Source of the DNA: Sanderia malayensis
Lineage: Eukaryota > Cnidaria > Scyphozoa > Semaeostomeae > Pelagiidae
Assembly: GCA_013076295.1 (NCBI GenBank)
Contig: RQOL01000721.1
Location: 132,213 to 196,212 of the forward strand
Direction of reading: 5' to 3'
Length of the DNA stretch: 64,000 nt
In this document: positions 34,327 through 45,806 of the stretch, piece after piece
How the letters are laid out: every line of letters begins with the position of its first letter
Position numbering within the stretch: the stretch's first letter is position 1
Position numbers and translations under genes: made by a program
The notes under the pieces: model-generated
Database searches by the model: none
What the model was told of the DNA's origin: nothing
What the model saw: the letters and a program-made list of their open reading frames with translations, nothing else

Positions 34327-34678
34327 GAGAAAAATTAGAAAATTAAACGAGACTTACCTGGAAGTTGAAGTTTGATTGTAATTCTTCTCTACCATCAGCA
34401 GGAACGGAGGAATCACATGCCCGCCTCTTACTTATCCCTCCCAAGTGATTCCTTCGTTCCTCTGAGAACCTCAGATTTAGGGTACGTAATATCGGGATAA
34501 TATGTCTTCCTTATAAATTTGGTTTGATATTTCTTATGATATACCAGTGTCACTCACTTTTAAGTATGACCAGTAGCGCATGCACTCGCTTCTCATGTGA
34601 TTCCTCCGTTCCTGCTGATGGTAGAGAAGAATTACAATCAAACTTCTTCCAGGCAAGTCTCGTTTAATTTTCTAATTT
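34327..34678. repeat. Inverted repeat (about 87-bp arms) at DIRS right end
   Basis: Arms 34327-34421 and 34591-34678 pair almost perfectly (AAAATTAGAAAATTAAACGA ... GGAGGAATCACATG and its complement) around a spacer of about 170 bases. The spacer includes a shorter imperfect palindrome (AAGTGATTCCTTCGTTCC versus GGAACGGAGGAATCACAT). This is the expected position of the DIRS terminal/internal complementary repeats. Confidence 0.85.
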
Positions 34679-34869
34679 TCCCTTATTATTATTCCTCAAT
34701 AAAGTGATATGTGATATTTCTTAGCTGATTAGGTGATTTTATACTTTTTCTCAGATACACGTGGTGCTACTGGATTTTCTTCAATAGCATTGTATCTTTT
34801 CTATTTGCGTATCCTTTTTATTTTATTTTGGAGATTTTATGTATTTCATTTTATGTCTTTCTCATATAT

Positions 34870-37800
34870 TTTTTTGCTTTTTTATTACGGCAACAAATGC
34901 CCGAGCAAGTCCTCGCAGTCGACGAGAAAGGGAAAGACGGAGGGCCTATGTCAGAGTTCTCCGACAGCAACAACCTGAAACCGTTCAAACACGGTCAGGT
35001 CAACAACCAGCTACAGTCCCTGTCGACGAATTACTGCAATTGCAACTCCAGCACGGCCATGCTCAGCAACTGGCAGTTCCCATACAGCAACCTGAACAAA
35101 GAAGTGAAGCTGAAGTGAACACCGATCAGTTACGGCCAACACCCAACGCAGCTGGGGGGAAGGAATGCAAACTGATGCAAGATGGATGCCACTACAACCC
35201 TTCCAGTTCTTTCCACAACCGCTGCCACAGCCACAGCAGATGCAACAGGGGGCAGTACAACCAGCAGAGGAACAGGCAGCAGCACCAGCTATTCCACAGC
35301 AAAATGCCAATCCTCCACCGCAGAACCATGATCTCCACCGCATGGCACCAATGAACAATGTCTGTACACATTGCAGTGCCAAGTATTTCAAGGAGGAGCT
35401 GAACACCAAAAAGAAATACACAAAGTGCTGTCGGGAGGGAGCTGTCCACCTACCTGCAATACAGCCTCCACCTGCAGTACTCATGCCTCTCTTCCTTGGT
35501 GATACAGAAGACACGCAAAGAGATTCAAAAGATTTTCTTTCCAAATTTCGCCAATACAATGCTACCATGGCAATGGCATCCTGGACAGCAAATATACCCC
35601 AAGTTCCAGGCAGGGGGCCATCCGTAATAACAATACATGGCAGTGCATATCGCAGGACAGGTATGTTTAAAATTCAGTTCCCACTTCATTACCTTATGTT
35701 CCGTTACACAATAACACATTTGTTTTACAACTTTTTAGTATTGCATGATCAGTCATTATTAACAACCTGTTTTTTTTTGTTTAGCCCGCCTTGGCCCATT
35801 GCCAGGACAGCAGCCAAAATATGCTGAGCTGTACATCATGGACACAGCTGAAGCACTTGAGCACAGAACGAACAATCCCACCAACAGGGATCTCAATAAA
35901 GACACCATCAAGAAGCTCCAAGACGAACTTCTTGCAGTCAACCCATATGCTCAAGAATACAAGAACATAGGCGACATACTGCAACAGCAAAAAGAACAGG
36001 CAACTTCAGCAAATGAGCCCAATCCCACATTCGACATGATTATCACGTCAAGAGCCAACCAGGATCGAAGATGCGACACTCCCGCAGCATCAGAAATAGC
36101 AGCAATCTACAGCACAAAAGACGGTGGTGCACCAGATCCAAACGAAAGAACCATGCACATCCAGAGATGTGACGGCTACTTGATTAACATCAAAGCAACC
36201 AATCCAGCCGCCGATCCACTCACGTATCCGCTGCTGTATCCGTTCTGTGAACATGGTTGGGGTACAACAATCGCAAGACTGCCATCAGCGCGTTCACAAA
36301 TCCCCGCTGACCAAGCTGAACGGCGCCAAACAAGAGTAACGCCCAGCCATTTCTACACATACAGAATCCAAGTACGGGAAGGATTCTCAGCCCTTCACCT
36401 CTCAAGACTACTGTTTCAACAGTACTTGGTTGACGCATTCGCCAAGATAGAAGGCAACGACCTTGCTTATATCAGATACCATCAGAAAGATCTCACAGTT
36501 GAGTCGTACAAAGGACTGATGGATCACCTTTACAGAAGAGCTGAACAACAAAATCTGATTGCACAAGCCCACAATCCAGGCACTGCACAGCACACTGATG
36601 TTGGACGAGTCATCATCTTACCGTGCACATTTACTGGCAGCCAATGAAACATGCAACAGAATTACCAAGATACCATGACCATTGTCAGAAAACACGGCAA
36701 GCCAGACCTATTCCTCACATTCACAGCGAATCCGAGCTGGCAAGACATCTTGGACAATTTGCTACCGAACCAGAAGCCACAAGACTGACCAGATATTGTC
36801 ACACGCATCTTTCACTTGAAATTCAAACAACTGCTGTGTGACATACTGGATCTCAACTTCTTTGACAAAGTCATCGCTTACGTCTACACGGTGGAATTTC
36901 AAAAACGTGGACTGGCGCACACTCACATGATCATATCTCTTGCCAACGAAGACAAACCACGCACACCAGAGCATGTTGATCGGATAATATCGGCAGAGAT
37001 ACCAGATGAGAACACCCATGTCCACGAACACAGAATCGTCAAGAAACACATGATGCACGGCCCGTGTGGAATTCTTAATCCCTCATGCGTTTGCATGCAA
37101 GATGGGAAATGCAAAAAGAAGTTTCCGAAAGACCTCACACAACAAGCAGAATTCAATGTCAATGGATACCCATTGTACAGACGACGAGGTATGTCAACAT
37201 CAATTGCATTTCGTACTTATGATTTACACTTTCCGTGAAATGTACAGAAATGTAACCATGGCACTTTCTTGCAGGCCAAACAACTGCTCAACTCAGGCAA
37301 CACAGACTGAACGACTCTTGGATTGTGCCACACAACCTCAAACTGCTTCTCAAGTTCGACTGCCACATGAACGTGGAAGTGTGCACAACAGTCAAAAGTG
37401 TCAAGTACATTTTCAAATACATCCATAAAGGCAATGACATGGCACACGTCGAAATCAGAGAAGGTCACGAAGAAGCAAATTCCCGACAAGACATTGTCCA
37501 CGATGAGATACGGCAGTACCTGAATTCCAGATACGTAGGTCCGCATCAGGCAGTGTATAAACTTATGCAATACGAGATGCACGACAAAAGTCACACAATC
37601 ATCCGACTTGCAATTCACTTGCCACATCAACAACCCGTATACTTCACACACCCAGAGCAAGCTGCACAGAGAAACACTGACAGCATGCTCATGGCCTACT
37701 TCAGCCTCAACCAGAGAGAAGAGAATGCTCATCGGTACTTATATCAAGACATACCAGAGCACTACACTTACAACAAATCCGCTAAGAAATGGCAGCAACG

Positions 37801-39790
37801 GAAGCGTCAATCAGCCAAAGGTGTCATAGGCAGAATATACAATGTTCTTCCTTCAGATCCTGAAAGATTTGCCCTGAGGATCATATTGCTACACAGAAAA
37901 GGGGCAACCTCCTTTGAAGACATCAGAACAGTTGACGGGATCACTCACAACACGTTCAAGAATGCAGCAAGAGCTGTCCCTCTTAGAGGATGATGCAGAG
38001 CACATACGTTGCTTACAAGATGCAGTGGTCTTCCACCTGCCTGCACAGATGAGACAATTGTTTGCAACACTCATCCTCTTTCAAACTCCAAATGACATTC
38101 ATGCTCTCTTCACAGAATTCCAAGAAGACATGGCAGAAGATTACGTCAGACACGGTCAGCTTCAGGATCCCAATGCAACATTCCAGCAGCAACACATTCA
38201 CATGTGCCTGGCCGACATCCAGAAAAACCTGCACATTCATGGAAAATCCCTCAAGGACTTCCCCGAGATGCCGCAGCTACCTGCCAACTATGCTCAGCCA
38301 CAACAGCCAGCTGACGAAATCAACATTGAACAGGAACGAGAGCAAGGACAGCGAATGTTCGAGCAACTCAATCCAGAACAACTGCAGATACACAACACCA
38401 TTGTGCAAGCCATCGAGACGCAGTCACCAGACAACTGTTTCTTTCTCGACGGTCCAGCAGGAACTGGCAAAACCTTCCTGTACAACACATTGGTACACAA
38501 TCTGCAAGCTTCCGGACACAAAGTCAAATGCGTAGCATACTCCGGAATAGCAGCAACACTGCTCATTAACGGCAGAACAGCACACTCGACATTTCAGATA
38601 CCGATTCCTCTGCTCGACGATTCCACTTGCAACATCAAAGCACAAGGTCTCTGAGCACAACAACTGCGAGACACAACGCTATTCATTTGGGACGAAGCTT
38701 CCATGATTCCAGCAACAGCACTCAAAGCAGTTGACCATCTGCTCAGAGACATCACCAAAGTCGAACAACGTTTTGGCGGCAAATACTTCATGCTTGGCGG
38801 TGACTTCAGACAAGTGCTGCCAGTTGTCAAGAACGCAGGCAGAGAACGAGTGGTGCAAGAATGCCTCAAGTCACGAAAAGTGGAGGATCTGTGGTCTCAT
38901 TTCCAACAATTCAGACTCAATACAAACATGAGAGCTGTTCAAGACGAGACTTACCAAGCATTCTCAGACTGGCTTCTCCGAATAGGCAATGGAGTAGAAC
39001 CTTACAATGATCAAGATCAGATCAACCTTCCACAACAAATCTGCATCAAGTCACTTCAAGATCTCATGAACTCAATCTATCCTCAAGCTGAATCAGCAGA
39101 TGCACATCTCCTACTGGATCCCAACACCATGTCCGAGCGTTGTTGTTTGACACCAAAGAACGAGTTCTCACATCACATCAACGAACTCATTCTGCAAAGA
39201 CTTCCAACACCCCGGAAACACTACCTCAGCATTGACAAAGTCGAAACAGATGATCCAGAAGAGGCTGCAGCATATCGCATGGAGTTTCTCAATGCACAAA
39301 CCCCAGGCGGAATGCCTCTACATTCACTACAATTGAAGGTAGGCACACTATATTTGAACACTTCATTTAAAATAGCTTTGCCTTACTCAATCTAGGCTCA
39401 CTGAATCTCATTTTCCTTTAGGTTGGAGCCACAATCATTTTGCTCAGAAACATCAACCCTGCGAAAGGACTATGGAATAGAACACAACTAATAGTGAGAG
39501 ATCTCAAACGACATGTTATGCTTCCACGCATAACTCTGACCTGCCAAGATTCATCACTGCCGATCTCCATTGCGAGAAAACAATTTCCAGTCAGACTTGC
39601 TTACTGCCTCACCATCAACAAGGCATAGGGATAGTCATTGAAACATGTTGGCATTTACTTACCGGACCCTGTTTTCTCCCACGGACAGCTGTACGTTGCA
39701 ATGTCTAGAGCCAAATCGTTCTCTGGACTCAAGGTGTTCACACCTGACAACAACAAAACCAAAAACATTGTCTACAAGGAAGTCCTGTGA
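34870..39790 (+). pseudogene. Helitron Rep-helicase (RepHel), intron-containing, several stops
   Basis: Order: a basic/Gln-rich leader (SRRERERRRAYVRV), a frameshift at a G-run near 35155, a CxxC finger (NVCTHCSAKYF), the Helitron-like N domain (GYLINIKATNPAADPLTYPL), and HUH nuclease (FLTFTANPSWQDI, GLAHTHMIIS). The catalytic tyrosines are in KYIFKYIHKG. A PIF1-type helicase follows (GPAGTGKTFL Walker A, FIWDEASMI Walker B, MLGGDFRQVLP, then [16 protein letters not shown]). Introns, by GT-AG boundaries, are 35661-35784, 37189-37274 and 39339-39421. In-frame stops: TGA 36645, 36786 and 38652, TAG 39626 and 39632. A frameshift lies near 37975. All five stops sit where Arg (CGA) or Gln (CAG) fits, so they look like C-to-T decay. 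Confidence 0.9.
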
Positions 39791-39910
39791 GTTCTCCAAT
39801 AACATCACCTCCAACCAGAGACGGTAAGTCAATACACTAACGCACCCCTTCACCTCATTTAGAGAGCACGGTTATTCAACGACCATGACTGAGTGTGGCA
39901 CAAGACCTAT

Positions 39911-40137
39911 GATTGATACCAAACAGCATAGGCAATCTCCATGATTGATACCAAACAGCATGGGGATAAGACCTGTGATTGATACCAAACAGCACAGGCA
40001 CAAGACCTGTGATTGATACTAAACAGCACAGGCACAAGACCTATGATTGATACGAAACAGCATAGGCAATCTCCAAGATTGATACCAAACAGCATGGGGA
40101 TAAGACCTGTGATTGATACCAAGCAGCACAGGCAAAG
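39911..40137 (+). repeat. 34-bp minisatellite (about seven units) in Helitron
   Basis: Units start with GATTGATACCAAACAGCA at 39911, 39943, 39977, 40011, 40045, 40077 and 40111, with lengths 32, 34, 34, 34, 32, 34 and a partial. Two unit types (ending in CAATCTCCA or in AAGACCTGT) recur in the same order, so a higher-order triplet A-B-C has been duplicated. It lies about 120 bases downstream of the RepHel stop. Confidence 0.92.
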
Positions 40138-40139
40138 TA

Positions 40140-42985
40140 CACTTGCTGCAATCAGTCTAGCTCTCACCAAAATTCCCCACCATACAATGTCATTCTAACT
40201 CCCCAAGCTAACCCAGCATCTACCTTTACACTTTCATTCCCTTACTAATATTGCTTTCTCTAACCCATAGATAACATTATTTTGTATAACATAATCAACA
40301 ATTTTCCATGAGTTATGCTTTGCCATAACTCATTTCTCTCTGTGCAAGCTGCCTATACACTCTCCATTCATAAAAAACCAAGTTACTGTGTACAATCTAC
40401 ACAAAATATTTCCTACCAATATATACAAGTTTGGGGTCATTTACAACCACCATGTGGCAGCTTTTACAAAAAAGGAAAACTCAAACAATGGATGCTCCTT
40501 GACGTGGTGTTTGAGCTTTTAACTAATGCATCCGGCAACACCCCTAATTTTTTCCAGAGCCTGAATTTATAATCGCACACAAAACAGCCAACATCAACAG
40601 CATTTTCATGTATCCATGCACATAACAACACAATTTCTCAGGTACGTTAAAATTTACTGACATATTTCATCCCCTCTTATGTATGCATCTTAAGGCCAAA
40701 ACTGTAATATAATAAACATCCTTTCTTGCATGTAGAAATCGATAATATATCTATATTTTCTGTCGAGACACACGAAAACTTCCTTACAATTTAAAAGCCC
40801 ACGTTTTAGGCCAATTCGATCAGCTGTGTGCTAAGCATCACGCTCACGCCGTTCTTTAAATTTATCGCAACCTTTCAGGAACACTAAGTGCCAGGCAAAG
40901 TAATACAAATCATTATTCAAACTTACCGCACTTTTATTCATTTTCTACAGTGCGAACGAGGCTCACCCTCCAGACGCCATCTCACCAATGGCAGACATTT
41001 TTTCCCCACTTGATACTTCGAGACCCTGTGACTTTCACCCTTTCATAGATAAAAGGCCTATCAACTTGCACATCAGAAGAATACTAAATTCATACAATAG
41101 TTGTAACATTCATAACAGCCAATCATAACTATTTCATAAAATGAACATAAATAACACTTTCCTCATTATTGCATTGTTTCTCTGAGGTTTTTAATTAAAA
41201 GTATCAATGTCATTTGACTTTACAATTTGAAGTAATCCTGTGATGCCGTATCCGCCATTTCAACCGCACATCCTCTTTGCTTTCCCATGTGTGCACACTC
41301 AGCCAGCCCACGAGAACATTTCCCTCCAGTTATTATTTCAAGACAAGACAAAGATAAACACCATCATACGTTTCTCTTATTATTTTAGCTACAATTAAAA
41401 ATATATTTCGCCATTTTCGGCTCTCTTTCATCTTTCCTTCCATCTTTTCTTCCATCTCCTTTTCCGTCTTTTCTTCCTCTCTTCCCTCTCCCCTCTCTTC
41501 TTTTCACCACCACATGCACCTCCGTTTCTTCTCTAACAACAAAACATCCTTATCAATAATCTTGATAATTCATCACAGCAACACAGTATAAATAATTACA
41601 ATAATACGCAGTAATACCACATACCCCACTTCTCGCAACATCTCTCCTTCGCCATTTTCAAGTGTGAATCTCAATTTTCTGTCTTTCACTACATCTCTTC
41701 CAATTTGCCACTTCAGGCCCTGCATCCCATTCATTCGATCCCATTCCACAACCTACGATAAACAGCAAAATCAATTCATTATATATAATTCTAAACGAAT
41801 GCTTATATCCAAAAATCTTCAGATTTATCCACCTAACTTTTCAATTTATATATGTCCAATGAGTACCTACCTTCCTCTCTTCTCTGTAAATCACTGTCAC
41901 GTTTATCTTCACCATTTTTTAAAATTCATCGCTCCAATTGAAATCTTCATGCAATTAAATATTTGATTCGCTTCACTGTTACATACAGCCAACCCAATTC
42001 AATACACCCCACGTTCCCCAATTCTTAACATGCTATTTTCAACATCTTTTCTACAAACAATAACACCGTTCTGCATTTCTAACACTATCACATCCTATTT
42101 CTTCTTTTTTTTCTTTTCAATACACAATGAACTTGCTCCTGGGGATTCAACTATGGCGTTTCAATACAATCTTTCCATACATTTATGGTCATTATTATTC
42201 AACGTCATCACATTCGTTTTCTACATAATTTCCTTTTCGCTTTCCTTGGAACTTGAGCTTTTTGCCAGCTCAACCAGCTTTCACGCCGCATCCCATTCAA
42301 TCATCTACGAAAGCCAGTAACATTCATTCATTCTTCTTTTCCTTCCAACTTTCAACTGGAGATCCAGGTTACATCCAAAACATGTTAACCCATCATACGC
42401 GCCGTCCACAATCCTTACAAAATTCAACATCCTCTTAGAAAAACAATCGAACCCTATTTCATCTCGCACTTTATTTCAACCCCTTTTCTTCTTCCATTCT
42501 CTTAAGTGCTAAGGAAGTTGCACCTATGCTGTTCCATGTGCTCCATTTCAAGTTGTTTTTCTGCACTCCATCAATCTTTATGCGATCACTCTCTTCAAGC
42601 AACACCAGAGACAACACATACGCAAGACCATCGTGAACCTTCACTGCTATATTCATCTGTGAGTACCATACTTTCTTCATACATTGACAATTATTATTAC
42701 AAGTAGTTACGCATTGTAACTCACTGATAATTTTTCTATATGCGAAACATTCAACAAGTGATATACTTTTTCAATTTACCTACATACAATAATCATACAA
42801 CACATTTTTAGATTTGCAAGCTTCACAGCCAGACTTTTTGCGAATTTTAACGTTATTCAAGTTATTCAATCATAAAAAGGTCATTTAAACTTTTACATAT
42901 TACGTAGCGCTTTTATTTTGTCATTACTCTCATTATTTGTAAATTTATATTATTAAATACATTCTGACACGCTTTTCTAACATTT
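40140..42985. other. Helitron interior, pyrimidine-rich, no recognised gene
   Basis: The + strand is rich in C and T with many ATTCA/CTTTC-like stretches (for example 41410-41510). Open frames are short and of low complexity. No domain, tRNA or tandem repeat was seen. It could hold introns or 5' exons of the small ORF that begins after an acceptor-like TTTTTAG at 42983-42989. Confidence 0.5.
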
Positions 42986-43579
42986 TTAGCATGGACCAAG
43001 ATTTGAAAATTATTGCAAGAACATCCCGCGACACAGCAGCACGTTTAGAGCAAACGTGCAGGTTCATCGACCGAAATACAGAGTTAGCAAACCAGTGCTA
43101 TCAGAAGATCAAATCAAATCAAATCAAATCAATTTAATTTCAACAACAATTTTACAGGTAATTGTTTTAAAGTATACATCGAAAATTTAACGTAAGATAG
43201 ATGAAGTAACAAAATATTAATTAATCAGTAGCAAAATATTAATTAAAAATTACAGTAAATGTTGTCAAGGACACTGAGATAAACCCTAAGGTTTTCGAGC
43301 CCAGTGCCCTTTGATTAAAAAACAATAAAATTGTTTACTCAGAAATACAACTGAAACATTACGCAATTCATTTTACAAAGTTTGAATTGAATAAATTTTT
43401 TTTTTTTTTTTTAATAATTTTTTTTTAAAACAGAACATATAGCAAAATAAAATAAAAAGAACTGTGACGATTAAAAGAAAATACGGGGGAAGGGAAGGGG
43501 GAGGTAGAAGACGATTGTTTTATGTTAGATCATATGTAGCAGATTTAAAGATTATTTCTAAGAATTTTGCAGTAACCAT

Positions 43580-43917
43580 TTGAAGAGATATTTATTGAAT
43601 AAATTTTTTTTTGACATCGAGCGAACTTCGAATGCAATTTCATTCCATATTTTAATACCATTGAAAGTGATGAATTTTTCGGCATTCTGTAGTAATCAAA
43701 GGAAAAGAAAATTGGTTTTTAGTGGCTTGACGGGTTTTGTAACTATGTCTCATTTTTGTTTTTTGAAATAAATCACATAATAATGATGTTAAATTGTTGT
43801 TGCTTATGTCATACATGAACTTAGCAACTTCTAATTTGTGAAGATTTTCGAAATTTAAGAGACCTAGTTTAGTAAATAAAGGCTGTGAATTAGCTCTATA
43901 GTCTGCAAAAGACATAA
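43580..43917 (-). pseudogene. LINE ORF2 C-terminal remnant
   Basis: The minus frame from 43915 reads MSFADYRANSQPLFTKLGLL, then HSYKTRQATKNQFSFPL and, after a stop near 43652, continues through KKNLFNKYLFKWLLQ to about 43580. This is the tail that follows the RT in CR1/L2-type LINEs (PLF.KL.ILN ... HSYNTR). It starts two bases after the endonuclease frame stops. Confidence 0.8.
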
Positions 43918-43919
43918 TT

Positions 43920-45680
43920 CTAACAGAATTCGTCTTTTGTTTTTATGAATTTTTTAAGAAGTGAATTTTTCGTTACAATTGATTTAAGTATACCTTTGGT
44001 TATCCAAGGTTTACGCTGTTGCTTTTTTAAGCGCTTTGATTTGGGTTTTAAGGGGGCATGTTTATTTAATAATTCTAAGAATTTATTTTGAAAGTGCTCA
44101 TATTTGGAATTGATATCAAGATCAGGGCTATAATTATCGTTATAGCTAAAATTAATTTGTTGAGCTTCATGTAAATATGCTTCCTTATTGAAATTACGAT
44201 AGTCCCTATACAAACTGTTATTTTGACTTTTATCTTTATTAAACTTATTCCCAAAAAACACAAAATTTGGCAAATGATCAGATATTTTGTCGACCAGATT
44301 GCCACTTACTGTTAAAGGGTCCAATGAGTTCATGAATATATTATCAATTAAACTGGGTGTCGAACGGTCGTTAAATCTAGTAGGTTTTAAAATTAGAGGT
44401 TGAAAATAGTGAGAAAGCATTAAATTTAAGAAGGAATCAACATTTGGTGAAATATCTATTTTCAGAAGGTTCAGGTTGAAATCCCCACATACAAAAATTA
44501 GCTTTTTTTTGTTACTTATTTTGGCAAATGTTGTCTCTAGGTAATCAAGAAAGGCAGAGGTATTCCTGCGAGGATGATTGTATAAAACACCAAAAATAGA
44601 ATTTGCTTTTGTTTCATTTTCAACTTCAACCCAAAAAGCTTCAAACTCACAATCAGAATCTTGATAAGTTTTATTAAGATCAAGTCGGGTAGAAAACGAA
44701 ATATGGTCAGCTACAAAAAATCCACAGCCGCCTTTTGAATTAGTACCTATTTGGCCCACATAGTTATGAAAACCTTTCATGTGAAGTTGTTTTATACGTT
44801 CGTCATTATCTTTAGTATGCCAGGTTTCACTTAGTCCTATGATATCAAATTCGTGATCAAGGTTATCCAGGAGGATTTCAACATTTTCAAGGTTTTTTGA
44901 GATAGATGAGATGTTTGTATGTAAAATACTTGACATTTTGTCTTTATCAAAGGAGGGGGAATTGACAAGTTTGTGGAACTCATGATTATCATAATAATTA
45001 AAATTCGAAAAGTTTTCCATGTTTGTATCGATATCATTATTGTAGAGGTGGTTATGTTCCTCAAGAGATAATTTACACAATTTAAGTTGTTCAACGTGAC
45101 TGTAGTCCGTAACGGGTATTGCAGTTGAATTGCATTTGCAAGAAAACGTTGAAGTATAGGAAAGATTAACAATATCGTTGTTTTCAATCGAAAAAAATGG
45201 AAACGACGATAACGTACTTAGTTTACAAGGTGAGCACTCCCATTTCATCAAATGCTTTACAATGTTGGCAGCATTGAAATTCGAGAGTTCGGAGCATTTT
45301 TTGTGAATTAAGTGTTGGCATTGACCACAGGGAATCGAGCTTAGTGACGTGTGAATTGTTTTTCGGCACACTGTACAAATTTGATTGTATCCGGCTACTA
45401 TCCTTGTTAGATTAGAAATAGCTTTTTTACTGACATGAATGTCAAATTCTTTGGCAAATTTCGGATCTTTTACGTTTGTGAAAGGAAAGGTGTTTACGAT
45501 GCAGGCGCCACAAAAAAATGACTCATCACTTTTCGATAGTTCAAGAAAACGTTTTTTTGTAAGACCAGAACATCTCAAATGAATCCAAGTTTCGCAGATA
45601 TCACAAAAAATCGAGTTTTGATTGTCAAGAACAATTTTCCCACATTTGGAACAACTTGTATTTATATTGTTATCAATCAT
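43920..45680 (-). CDS. LINE ORF2 N-terminal part: PHD finger and AP-like endonuclease
   Basis: 586 codons from ATG 45678-45680. Residues 1-60 form a PHD-type finger (CSKCGKIV, IFCDICETWIHLRC, SFFCGAC). A second cysteine cluster follows at about 100-150 (CTVCRKTI, CGQCQHLIHKKC, WECSPC). The endonuclease has HTNISSISKNLENVEILLDN, IIGLSETWH (catalytic Glu), GGCGFFVADHISF, FVCGDFNLNLL, SLIDNIFMN and the terminal catalytic SDHLPNFVFF. The frame continues through KSKRLKKQQRKPWITKGILK, the usual linker before the RT, and then stops at KTKDEFC. The RT domain should start here but is gone. The remaining frame has no internal stop, so a nuclease without RT could still be expressed. Confidence 0.88.
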   Translation of the reverse strand: MIDNNINTSCSKCGKIVLDNQNSIFCDICETWIHLRCSGLTKKRFLELSKSDESFFCGACIVNTFPFTNVKDPKFAKEFDIHVSKKAISNLTRIVAGYNQICTVCRKTIHTSLSSIPCGQCQHLIHKKCSELSNFNAANIVKHLMKWECSPCKLSTLSSFPFFSIENNDIVNLSYTSTFSCKCNSTAIPVTDYSHVEQLKLCKLSLEEHNHLYNNDIDTNMENFSNFNYYDNHEFHKLVNSPSFDKDKMSSILHTNISSISKNLENVEILLDNLDHEFDIIGLSETWHTKDNDERIKQLHMKGFHNYVGQIGTNSKGGCGFFVADHISFSTRLDLNKTYQDSDCEFEAFWVEVENETKANSIFGVLYNHPRRNTSAFLDYLETTFAKISNKKKLIFVCGDFNLNLLKIDISPNVDSFLNLMLSHYFQPLILKPTRFNDRSTPSLIDNIFMNSLDPLTVSGNLVDKISDHLPNFVFFGNKFNKDKSQNNSLYRDYRNFNKEAYLHEAQQINFSYNDNYSPDLDINSKYEHFQNKFLELLNKHAPLKPKSKRLKKQQRKPWITKGILKSIVTKNSLLKKFIKTKDEFC

Positions 45681-45806
45681 GGGGAGGGAGGAGGTTTAAA
45701 TTTGAAACTCAAGAAGCATAAACATCTAGCCCCAGGGGTAGAAACAGAGGGTTTTTTTTATAAATGTAAGGGCTTTGAATGCTAAGAATAATTGTAATAA
45801 AAAAAC

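Larger units (their letters stand above)
29880..34690 (+). mobile_element. DIRS-type tyrosine-recombinase retrotransposon
   Basis: The ORFs have DIRS order (gag-like, RT/RNase H, tyrosine recombinase, the last overlapping the RT frame). There are no LTRs; instead there are inverted and nested repeats: 29921-29960 pairs with 34292-34330, 29955-29991 pairs with 34561-34597, and 34327-34421 pairs with 34591-34678. This matches the split inverted repeats and internal complementary region expected of DIRS elements, whose circular intermediate is inserted by the recombinase without target duplication. Exact ends are uncertain by a few dozen bases. Confidence 0.85.

Noticed and set aside
35011..35568. 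Long minus-strand ORF (185 codons) rich in Cys and Trp
   Set aside because: It is the antisense shadow of the Gln/Pro-rich part of the Helitron gene; it has no domain, and its composition follows from the CAG/CCA codons opposite.
37217..37732. 171-codon minus-strand ORF opposite the Helitron gene
   Set aside because: Shadow of the YIFKYIHKG region; hydrophobic by composition and no family resemblance.
39911..40137. CRISPR array suggested by regular 34-bp repeats
   Set aside because: Units are directly contiguous without unique spacers, and the genome is eukaryotic; it is a minisatellite.
42030..42438. ORFs with apparent membrane segments (FFFFFF and LSLELELFA stretches)
   Set aside because: The T/C-rich strand gives Phe/Leu/Ser runs automatically; no start context or conserved motif.
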